A stretch of DNA of 64,000 bases from Marsupella aquatica (lineage: Eukaryota; Marchantiophyta), in NCBI GenBank assembly GCA_973895155.1, contig OZ316892.1, forward strand, positions 13,392,001 to 13,456,000, given 5' to 3'. The stretch's first letter is position 1. Every line of letters starts with the position of its first letter. A program made the translations under genes and the position numbers. Below the pieces are notes generated by a model. The model was not told the DNA's origin. It saw only the letters and a list, made by a program, of their open reading frames with translations, and searched no databases. Below, one piece after another: positions 54,528-64,000 of the stretch.

Positions 54528-56402
54528 ATGGCCGATAGATTCTCTCTTGAGCACGAAGTCTAATGCTGCGTCTGTTCCTGAAGGTTTGGCTTAGTTGATC
54601 AACAGGCAATGATGAAACTAGCTTGATGCCATGCAAACGTTGTAAATTCAAGGCTTTGAGAATGTTCTGATGACAGTATTTTGATCAACATCTGTCCGTA
54701 CAGCCTGGTCGATGGCCTGGGGCGGTCAGGATCTGAAGGCATGCACGGACATCCCGTACAGAAGGTAGTGGGCGCGTTTAATAATGGTGAGAGTCAGATG
54801 CTTGAATGATCTTGAATTTGTACCTGCGAATTGTGGACCGTTCAGGGATGATAAAGTTGTTCTTTTTCATGTTTGCAAGCTGACCTCTAGTTTTCCATTA
54901 GCGACGATCAGACGGTTCCATACACAGTGTTTTTCCAGTCGTTTTACTAATTCGTGGTTTCTGTGAATGGTTGGATCAGGTGTAGGAAACGGTTCCTTGT
55001 TACGCCCACAAACGCAAAGTTAGAGGGCCTGGTTGGTAGAGAGCGCAGACATAGTGGCAAGACCTCTTCCAATGGGGGTATAAGCGCTGAATCTGCCTGA
55101 AAGAGTGCCCCTCTTAATATACAATGTAAGAATGTAGAAAATCGTCGTGACTCATGTGTGCACTTTCAGGTCATTTTGGTAACAATGACATTATTTGTGA
55201 AAGGGACTTTGCAACCTGCTGTCTCGTACAATTTCTGTCAAGGGACAAGTTTTTGGGGTTTGAGGAATTTCATACTGCAGTGCAAGGCAACCTTCGCCAC
55301 TTTGCAAAGTGCCTTTGAAGTTTCAAACTATTAAAGGTAGGGATTTTAACTTATTCATCCAAGAATCCACAAATGAAAATCTTGTGTCCCCACTCTAGAA
55401 CTGCGTGGTATTCTTCTTTACCACTTTTAAGTTGATGGCAGCAGCAGGTTGCCAGAACCCCTGGCAAGTGCATGCTTTGGGATTGGTCCAAGCAAGAGCC
55501 GAGATGTCTGAGAATTTTGATTCATAATTTGTTTGTGATATTTTTAACATAGGATTTCCCTAGTTGGCCTTTAACTGGGTAAGGTTGTTTTGTCTTGTGT
55601 GCTGGCAGCTTGCTCAGTTCAAGGACATCAATGAGCTGTTTATGCCAGAGAATAAGTAGTTTCTCAAGACTGTCCTTTCTAGGGAGTGCTTTGAGAGAAC
55701 ATGTTGTTTCTGCCAAGGGTAAAACGTGCCGGCCATAGTGGGCACATCGTGATAGTAGGCTCACTACTGGAACGACGTATGGGTCTGTAGTTTGTGCTGG
55801 TGAAGCTTATGTTTTCTGTGTTTAGTTCGATGTTGTGAAACTATGCTGGAGGGAGTAAATACTTGCAATGGGATATGAGAGTGCCCCAGTCTTTACTGGT
55901 ACTAGAAGTAATCAAGGTGAAAAATAAGTAGTGCAGCAAATGGGGATTCCTATCTGGTGCTGGCCAACAATTGTCTATGTGACTACTATGAAAACCCTGA
56001 AAGCAATGAAGGACTGGAGCAAGTGATATATATTAACGAAATTGATAGGGGAAGTGTCACTTATCTTTTCAAGCTTGCTTTCTCCTAGCAGTGAATAAAT
56101 TGATGGACAGGAGCTGTCTCTCGTCTCTGACTAAGAAACCTAACCTTCATTGCATCTCAATAAGAAAAGCAATGGAGGCTCTTATTATAACGTGCACTAG
56201 CAAACGAAAGAGATTCAAAGAGATCAGTGTGATGAACTTTTCACCTTGTATTAACATGTCTCAAAGTTGTGGGAGAAAATTTCACACATATCCTCTCCTT
56301 GGTCCCTTGGATGCTAAAGAAGATGATGATTTCAATATGTGAAAGACAATTACTAAACCAGCAATTGACCACAGCACAAAGATACAAGATTTACCTCGTC
56401 TA
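54528..56402. other. 3' flank of WOX gene and intergenic DNA
   Basis: No coding sequence recognised. ORFs such as 55522-55764 (minus) and 56091-56342 (plus) have no family features. Confidence 0.45.
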
Positions 56403-56503
56403 GACTACATTTAGGGTTAAGAGAAGAATCTCTATGAACAATCATCTTTGAATAGACTACAGTTAGGGTTAAGAGAAGAATCTCTATGAACAATCATCTT
56501 TGT
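56403..56503. repeat. 52-bp tandem duplication
   Basis: 'gactaca.ttagggttaagagaagaatctc' occurs at 56403 and 56455; the two copies are nearly identical. Confidence 0.9.
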
Positions 56504-56737
56504 GGTTTGCATTTGTACCTTTCTTTTGAGTTTGGCGTTTGTCCTTTTTGGACCACTTTGTTTTTTCTCATTGTACTTTGTTAAACTTCTTTTTATTAAA
56601 TGGGTACTTTTCTTATGTCTTGAATAACAAAAGACATATGTAGCCAATTTTTTGGAAACTGAAAGGCATCTGCAGAGGGATGATTGTACTGCTTAATATT
56701 GTAGTGTCATCCTGGTTTTGTGTATCTCGAGCACCAA

Positions 56738-56960
56738 CATGTTTCTAGTGACTTCGCATATTGTGTCAATTGGTTCAATTGGTTTCTAGTTACTTTTACA
56801 TGTTGTGCCAATTGGAAAGTGACTTTACATGTTGTGTCAATTCATTTTCCACCCACACCCCAATTACTTCATTTACACCCCTGGAGTCACAACATGTAAA
56901 GACACAACATGTAAAGTCACTAGAAACCAACTAGAAACCAATTGGACGCAAATTGGTAAA
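56738..56960. repeat. Imperfect inverted repeat (MITE-like)
   Basis: Left arm 56740-56835 and right arm 56885-56960 share, in inverse orientation, 'tttctagt.acttt.acatgttgtgtc' and 'caattggtttctagt', each more than once. It would fold into a branched hairpin. The class is uncertain. Confidence 0.65.
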
Positions 56961-57303
56961 TGGACAACAGACTTGAATACTGTCACCTCTATCATGTTGA
57001 AAGAATGGACAATTAGGCTGGTTAGAGTGAAGACTCTACTGTGATTCTAGGACAATAACTGAAGTTGAGGGTGCAGGTGGAAAACAAAGATTGGATGCAG
57101 AGTGAGTTTCTGAATATGGCATGGAGTGTAACACCAGAAACCAATTGAATACAATAATGGACAACAAGTTTGCATGTGGCCACCTATTTTTGTTATAGCT
57201 ATTAGCTATTATAGCTATTTGTTCTAATACTTTCCTATCTTAACTTATTCAAAAGTTATATGAAAGTTATGTTATCATATCCTGTTTTAATTTACTAACA
57301 TAA

Positions 57304-58335
57304 TCATTGGAGATAAAGGAAACTGAAGCCAAGATGGACCACAATGTTGGACTTAGTGCTCCCATGGAGCGCAACCAAGGGAGTTTAAGGCCCATAACTT
57401 GATGAATCTGAGTCCTAAAATAATTGTTAGTTTTGCGCCCCAAGCAACTAGAGAAGGAGGAGACATAAGGAAACACAAACCCTGTTAGATATTGCTCTTA
57501 GTCTTGTGACTCATTAGTTAACCACAGTTAGGCTAACTCGGGTTCGGACTTAGCTAATGTTAGCGGTAGTGCTGTTGTGTATATTGCCAGGGCTAGTGCC
57601 AGCCCCTGGTGGAACTTAGGTTCATTGTTACGGAGCTAGTTGAGAGATAGGGAGAGTTTGTGCTGTGGATGTTTGGTATGGCCGGTCGGCCTAGAGTACA
57701 GTAAAGCTCTTGTGTGTTCCCGTGGACGTAGCCTCATGTGGAGGTGAATCACGTATCTCTCTATGTCAACTCTTGTACGTTGGATGGTTCATGGGCTTGC
57801 AGTTGCGAATGTCGTCTTTGCTCAACAAACCCAACTCTACAACTATAATAAGGGATCGGGCCTGTTTTTGTCCTTTGTCCCAATACCAAAAAAACTCCTA
57901 GGCGGGAAAGATCCACAGCCGTTGGATTCGATTAGTTGTTTTCCCTGACCATTGATGGAATAAATGTGCACCCCTGGCACATAAGTGCTTCCCGCTGCCC
58001 CATAAATACCCCGGCCCGACTCCCTATGGGCCGGCCCTCCTTGCACAGGGCAATGCAGTGGCATAGGGCTCATATTCCATATTAACACAATGAAAAGTCT
58101 TTTAATGGAATTTACCCCTCCTCATTTAATGACAAAAACTCAACCAAAGTGGCCAAAAAATCAATCACTTTGATAGAAATATAGCGTACCTACTCTTCTA
58201 GCATATCCTCAAAACTAAAACATAATGAATTTATAAATATCAAGTTATTACAATTAAACTTGAATTTTGAGAACTGTGGTTCATGGGGTTTCAAAGACCA
58301 ACCTTGTGGTCCATGGGGGCTTCAAATTTGAGATA
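57304..58335 (+). repeat. Dispersed repeat, copy 2, with about 580-bp insertion
   Basis: Outer parts 57304-57493 and about 58078-58335 match copy 1 (40004-40465). Between them is DNA absent from copy 1, bordered by TATT on both sides (57490-57493 and 58078-58081). The insertion contains no long ORF of known family. Its first part has the look of an LTR or non-autonomous element, but its ends are not diagnostic. Confidence 0.65.
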
Positions 58336-58949
58336 AAGTAATGGATCTGGATTTATTATTGTTATTATAAATGAAGATAGGGGCAGCAACCTGGCTTGCC
58401 TCAGACAAGGAGATGTGGATTATGGACAAAATAGCAATATTGAGACTCTTGTTGAGCCTCACGCATTAATTACCCCATAAATACTGCCCGATGCCTGTAT
58501 AGATATATATACAGTATCCAGTTTCTATAATAAATACTAGGAACGATTGAGTGAGGTCAGCAGCTGCCCTAGACTGGGTGGTAGCAGGGCTGAGTGGGAC
58601 AATAGAGGTGCAAGGTCTGAAACACCAGCTGGCACCATAGTATTCTTACACTCACCCCACCCAAAAGTGGGGTACATTCATGCTATTGTGCCTTAAAAAA
58701 ACTTCAACTTCACGGGCAGCGATTACAGGCACACCGATGTAAGGGAGGCTCTTAATGAGCCTCGATATTGTTTCTCGTGGTGAGTTTAGATCAGTTAGGT
58801 TAGGTGTTGGAGCTCTGCCCTTAGGTCCTATTTTTCATCAAGATGATAGGCTTGAAAATGAGCAAAATGAGTATGCAATTCTGGAAGGGAAAGCAGAGAA
58901 AGAAAATTCCAAAAAAAACATAATGGGGGAGGGGGGCTCTGTAGTCAGT

Positions 58950-59115
58950 TAACCTCAAACTAGATGGAATACCAAAGACTGTATATGGGGGGGGGGGGGG
59001 GTCGGGGGGGTGCGGGGCTCAGTTAAATTCAAATTAGATGGATCAACAAAGTAGATATATGGGGGCCTAAGTTAAATTCAAAATAGATGGAATAACAAAG
59101 AATATATCAAGGGGC
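58950..59115. repeat. G-run and 60-70 bp repeats
   Basis: A 15-G run at 58987-59001 and a 7-G run at 59004-59010 lie within the first of three diverged units. Each unit contains 'agatgga.(t/a)a.caaag' and a stretch of four or more G (58970, 59060, 59110). The G-runs could form a quadruplex. Alternatively the number of G may be a sequencing uncertainty. Confidence 0.7.
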
Positions 59116-60039
59116 CCCAATTAGATTCAAACAAGTTTTACTTACTTTGTCACTAAAGATATTCAAATGATAATACAGTAATGTTTTCTTTTGTATTCAT
59201 AAATATGCCTTAGATTCATATAAACATGACAAGGGTTCCACAATGCAACAAAGGTGAAAATATCCTAAAAGAGGGACATTTTTGTAAATATAATAAAACT
59301 ATGATAGTATTGTAAAAATTAGAATATCGTTTAGTGGCAAAGTAGTAAGAAGTTGTAGATTCAAAATGGATGAAATAGCAAAGAAGGCAATACTCATAGG
59401 TTGAAATGAGAATGAAAACAATAACCAAAGAAAAATTGAGCTCAGGAGAGATATGCCATACTGAGTGTCACATTTACCCGTTAAACCGCCACTGTCCCTC
59501 GCCAAAATGTGGATCCACCACATTGCTTTATATAGGCCTACTTCAGGTCCGGGCATTCCCGACTGTTTCGGCCCAGGTAGCTTTTTGGACCGGTCAGCTG
59601 TCCAGCTGTCCCAGTGACCTTACTTGTATAGAGGGCACGATTTGATGAAGCCTAGGTGGGGCAAGTCCTCTCGTCCATCCTGCGCTGAGTGGGCGATCCT
59701 TTTTCTCCTCCCATGCTGCGCGGTGCGTCCACAGCAGAATCGATCGATCATTTTCTGTCGTGTTTTTGCGCGACTGTTCACAGCTGCCTCTGTTTCTGGC
59801 TATGGTTGTGTCGTCGGTAGGAGCTGCCTCTGTTTCTCTCTATTCATAGCTACTGCCGCCAAAGTCCAAGCGACTTTATATGAATCGAGCAGATGAAGGC
59901 GACTAAGCCCTGATCGAGCTTTTCAACTTCTGTAGGAGCATTAACTAATCTGGCGTTGTTCATTTCGTGCACACACATGTGCTGGTAATATGATCTGTGA
60001 AGTATGCAGTTCATTGTTTTGGCTTTGTAGATCATGTAG
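59116..60039. other. Intergenic, no gene recognised
   Basis: Short unsupported ORFs only, for example 59624-59896. Confidence 0.4.
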
Positions 60040-60145
60040 AGCGGAGTGACTTCTTATCAGTTCCGGGATCGATTTGCCCCAACAGAATGTGAAGCGGAGT
60101 GACTTCTTATCAGTTCAGGGATCAATTTGCCCCAACAGAATGTGA
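60040..60145. repeat. 53-bp tandem duplication
   Basis: 'agcggagtgacttcttatca' starts at 60040 and 60093. The two units differ at two positions (c/a, g/a). Confidence 0.95.
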
Positions 60146-63090
60146 AATCCTTGTTGGCTGGAGCGCATTTCAAGTTTGTGTTGATTTTCCTATTAGCTCC
60201 CACAATATTTCAAAGTAGTGCTCTCTGAGGAAATCACACTTGCTGCTATCATGCTCAAGGCAGTCAAAGGAAGTGAAGCAGGAATTGAAAAGGAATGACC
60301 AATTGAAGAATTATATATTGCCTTCAAACGATCGCAAGTTAATTACATCACAAAGCTCTGTTCTAAATTTTCAAATATGCTTCCAACATAAGCCAAATAG
60401 AAACCTCCATTCACCACGTCTAAGTGAATCGACATCCTTCATGGTAAAAAATGTTTCGCAATCCCTATGCTGAGCACAAGAGTCGATTGGAATCCTTTTC
60501 TTGTAAGTCATCACAGATAAATGAATTACAGTACATATTCAAACGCCGATGTATCAAAATCCCAATTGGAATGTGACACTGTGATTGACTTTGACGTTCA
60601 TAGACATGGCATTGTTCTTACCAGACACTGTAGAATTTAAACGGAAAGAGTGACACTACCGATAGACTAAAGTGAAATTGATAGAAATTATGGAACTTCT
60701 CAATCGTCAACTTCCTGATGTCCCCAAGTAGTATAGCAATGCTGCAAAAGAGTCTCTGGCACATTAGAGGTGAGGAAGAGCAACAGCCAATGTGAAGTGG
60801 AAGGCACAAGAGCTTCAGCTCTAGTGAACTCCGATCCTCTTTATAATGAGAACATGTCATTCTCCCATTCTACGAGAACTACTCGGCCACTCCTTGCAAG
60901 GGTCTTTTGCATACGTCTGGACGAGTGCATCACCAAATCGGGAATGCTAGGAATCAATCTGAGGCCATTCACTCTCAATTACTTGGCCTCCCATCCCGGC
61001 GCCCATCCAATGAAGCTCACTTACATTGCGCTACTATGGCCAGTGATGCTCACTTACTGGTGCTCATTATAGAATGCCTCGCCCATGCCTGCCGTGGCCC
61101 ATGCCTGCTGTGAACGGCCGTTCACAGCTCACACAGGCTGTGTATGTATATAAACTAGCTCCGACTACCCGTTCTTTGAACATCAATAGCGATGAGGACC
61201 AAAAATTGCTTGAGACAAAATAGATTTGAGAAATTAATAAGAATAGTGTATCAAAAGACATAGGGAAACCCCACTTGGCTTTATTTGCCTTTCTGAAAGT
61301 GTCAACAGTCTTGCCAATGCTCAATGATGCTCGTGCTAGTCCCTGAAATTCATATGGCTCTTCAACTTCATATGAGAGATCTACTCTTTCGATCAAAAGA
61401 CATTCTTCTCGTCTTGGTTCATTGATGCGATAGTTTGCCCTCCATTTATGATAAGGGTAGAATACACATGCCTAAAAATAAAATGAAAAGTCAAATTAGA
61501 TACATATGATCCATTTTCAATAGCAAACAAAATTGAATTATACATTTTGCTTATAAAATAGAGAAGAGTGACAAAATTAGTAATATCTATAGAAATGATT
61601 TGTCCAACCGAGGTTGACAAATTAGTAATATCATTCAAAACACTTTGGTTTGCCATTGTTGTACACATCTAGATCATTTATATCTACAATATAGAGAAGA
61701 ACAAATTTGCCATAAGAAAATGTATCAAGTATAAATGATTGCTCAAATTTATTAATAAAATGATTGTTATCAACCATGACATACAAAGCCCTGTTTTACA
61801 TGACTCAAGTATTTTCTATCTCAGATGCCTCTATCTCAGACCATCATTTATCTCGGATGCCTCTATCTTGGACCAAAATCTATAGTTTTAGGAATCTAAA
61901 ATCTATCACTAATTTGATATGTTGTGATGGTCACTTCACCATGATATCTCACTTTGTCTTGGTGAAAGGGATGAAAGGAAAGGTTGGGGCAAAATTGCTT
62001 AGCTCATAGCTCTATTGTCATTGACTACTACGACCCAAAATCCATTGAGCTAATACCAGCTTGCTTCCCACAGAGTTCACCAAATATTGATGCTATCTCT
62101 CGACCATGAACTGCAGCACCAAGCTCCTACATTAAGAAGTTCTACATTAATTTAGCTGGGAAGAAGAGAGCTTGCCAAAAATGAGAATACAAAGCCAATG
62201 AACATAATCAATGTAGCTCAGGCAATACCTGGGAGGACTGATTCAAACCAATTCAAGCAAGAACTGCACGAGTGGAAAGAACTCATTACAAACTCAGATG
62301 TGCCAGATCTTTGCCTGTCTCCTTTTCTCTTACCTCGGGGACACTGCCACCTTGACTGGTTATGGAGGGCGTCTTGACTTGGTGGGAAATTGGGCATGAT
62401 TCTAATTCCAATTCATTTCTTCACAGGAGCTTTCTGGCAATTTTTGACGACTTCAACGACGTTGAAAGGCTCTTCTGCGCTCGATCCAATCGGTCAAGGA
62501 CCATCTCTAGTGTTTAGGGAAGGGCCGAGGCAGGCACTGGCAGGCGGGAAGGAAGGCAGGCATGTCCAAACTCCAAAACTTGCTGCTGTTGGATAATGGG
62601 CCCCTCTCTGTTAGGTGGGCGGGCTGGCAAGCAGCTACATTGCAAGGCTCGGCAGACAGATTGCGAGGTCGGTTCGAGGCTAAGATGAATCGATTCCCTA
62701 CCAATTTCTGCCAAAAGCAACATGAGCTATTGAGGCTGCAACAGACATTGTTGGCAAATGGGACCACTCACCTCAATCCGAAGTTGGCGATGGAAGGCAG
62801 CAATGACGATGGAAGATGTCCACCTGTGCTTCTTGACCTTGTAACATCAAATTCCTTGCATCAGTCTTGCCCCAACATGAGAAAATGGCAACATGGATTC
62901 CATCACATTCTAGACGTCTGCTCCCTTGCGCTCAATGATAAATCTTCATGAGAACCAAACACAAATTCATGCCAAAACTAACCAAAATGGTGGGAGGGAA
63001 GGGCTTCAGTTTCAACCCGGATGCGCCTTCTTTCACTTTCAATCCCTTAGCTCCCGCTTTCACTCCTCTCCCTCCTTTGCCAAGTCTGCT
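60146..63090. other. Intergenic; unsupported ORFs
   Basis: 61262-61390 on the minus strand encodes a clean-looking stretch (ARASLSIGKTVDTFRKANKA) preceded by a plausible acceptor (gaatttcag). It could be an exon of a gene I do not recognise. 62562-62951 (plus) is a 129-codon frame without recognisable motifs. Nothing else supported. Confidence 0.35.
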
Positions 63091-63291
63091 ATGGCTTCGC
63101 TAAATCTTGCACCGACATTCATCCCCGCAGTAGCTCAAATCTCAAATGTAGGTCTACAGCCAGGGCGGACCCTCACCAAAGGTGGAGCGAGAAACTTCGT
63201 CATCATAGAGGCGACAGGTAAGATCGGGGGCCGAATCCAAAATACCCCATTCCTGAATATAGTCAAATCCGGTTGTTCCCCCAGGGCATGA
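63091..63291 (+). pseudogene. Polyamine-oxidase-like FAD-domain fragment
   Basis: From ATG 63091 the frame reads MASLNLAPTFIP and then LTKGGARNFVIIEATGKIGG and RIQNTPF before a TGA. The second part matches the start of plant polyamine oxidases (flavin amine oxidases), where 'NFVILEATDRIGGRI' follows the GxGxxG loop. Here the GAGxSG loop is degenerate (AVAQISNVG), and the rest of the enzyme does not follow in any frame I could read. Most likely a truncated copy. A remote possibility is exon 1 of a gene running past the window edge. Confidence 0.5.
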
Positions 63292-64000
63292 AGTCAAACT
63301 CCGAACCTTCACCTCCTTATTCGAAAATGCCTCAGTCCACCATCATCTTCTTCACACAGATGAAGCCACAGTCTTTCAATTAAACTCAAACTCCAGGAAT
63401 GAAAAGCGAAGTGGGCATCTGGGTCCACAACAATCATCCCAGCCTCTCCTCTCCTCAGTTCTCACTCCCTTGAACACGCGGCCTTCACCACCTTGAGTCC
63501 AGACAGCACTTGAACCCAGACGCGCTACCTGTTTGAATGCCTGTAGTCTTGCTTCTTCCTTCACCGAATGCTTGCCATAGCTCTCCACCTCCAAGGCTCT
63601 TATGTACTTCCTCTGTAGTGCAACAGCAACATTAGACCGGCCCAATCTTCTTTGACATACGGTTTGATTTACAGAAACTTCATTTTGTTGGAGGCTTTGC
63701 CAAGCTAGAAGCGGGAGACATTGACTGCAACGGTGCAGCTCTGAAGCAGGAAGAAAGGGGAATGAGGAATTGGAAGCAGGGAAAAAGCACTGACAGAAAA
63801 ATTGAAGAAGTGAGAACTGAAAAGGCGAACGCACAGCACAAAGCGTTCTCCAAGGTGAGGTTAAATGAGAATCCACAGGCAAGAGTTCACATGAAGCACT
63901 TCAAAGTCTTAAATAAAGCCAGAAAGCCCTATCCAATCAGAGCACCAGATGCACGGATAGATTAATGACGCCAACTAATTATCAAAGCCAATGAACGTGA
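63292..64000. other. Intergenic at window edge
   Basis: A 168-codon minus-strand frame (63376-63882) lacks recognisable motifs. It may be composition-driven or part of a gene extending to the right. Nothing is firmly supported. Confidence 0.3.

Overview
The window looks like nuclear DNA of a land plant. It holds spliced genes with GT..AG introns, a plastid-type protoporphyrinogen oxidase, a WOX13-clade homeobox gene, plant-type GATA-finger coding sequence and layers of nested transposable elements. There are no bacterial features. A Ty3/gypsy element carrying a DNA methyltransferase and a PHD finger, together with a WOX13-type gene, points to an early-diverging (non-seed) land plant more than to a flowering plant. 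That is an inference; the species cannot be named from the sequence.

Layout. 1-6.6 kb is mostly anonymous DNA with one small Gly/Pro/His-rich ORF (3503-3748, minus). 6.6-30.7 kb is a nested repeat complex. The LTR of one retroelement (family X) is split at 7389/28603. Inside the split lie a spliced transposase-like gene (9475-12104, plus), three tandem paralogous genes of unknown function (12091-13616, minus) and a decayed Ty3/gypsy element (16659-28602). The gypsy order is gag - zinc knuckles - protease - C5-DNA methyltransferase - RT - RNase H - integrase - PHD finger - LTR. This element is itself broken by a 243-bp MITE inside the methyltransferase (20379-20621) and by a 3.8-kb element inside the integrase zinc-binding domain (22867-26704). 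A second, inverted family-X LTR with primer-binding site and gag remnant follows (28.8-30.7 kb).

31-39.2 kb is the gene-rich part: a single-exon GATA-finger protein (31526-33055, plus) and a ten-exon protoporphyrinogen oxidase gene (34646-39142, minus), separated by a three-copy tandem array. 39.5-50 kb is repeat-rich intergenic DNA with tandem duplications, an 84-bp-arm hairpin, a pyrimidine-rich array and one member of a dispersed repeat. 50.6-54.5 kb holds a complete three-exon WOX13-type gene with a long leader. 54.5-64 kb is again intergenic, with inverted and tandem repeats, the second member of the dispersed repeat carrying an insertion, and a polyamine-oxidase-like fragment near 63.1 kb.

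The most noteworthy items are the gypsy element that encodes its own cytosine methyltransferase plus a PHD finger, and that appears inactivated largely by C-to-T type changes, and the tandem trio of an unrecognised protein family lying tail-to-tail against a transposase-like/SAP-like gene. Apart from the transposon parts, the host genes do not form an obvious pathway. All exon boundaries were read by eye from splice signals, frame and family similarity.
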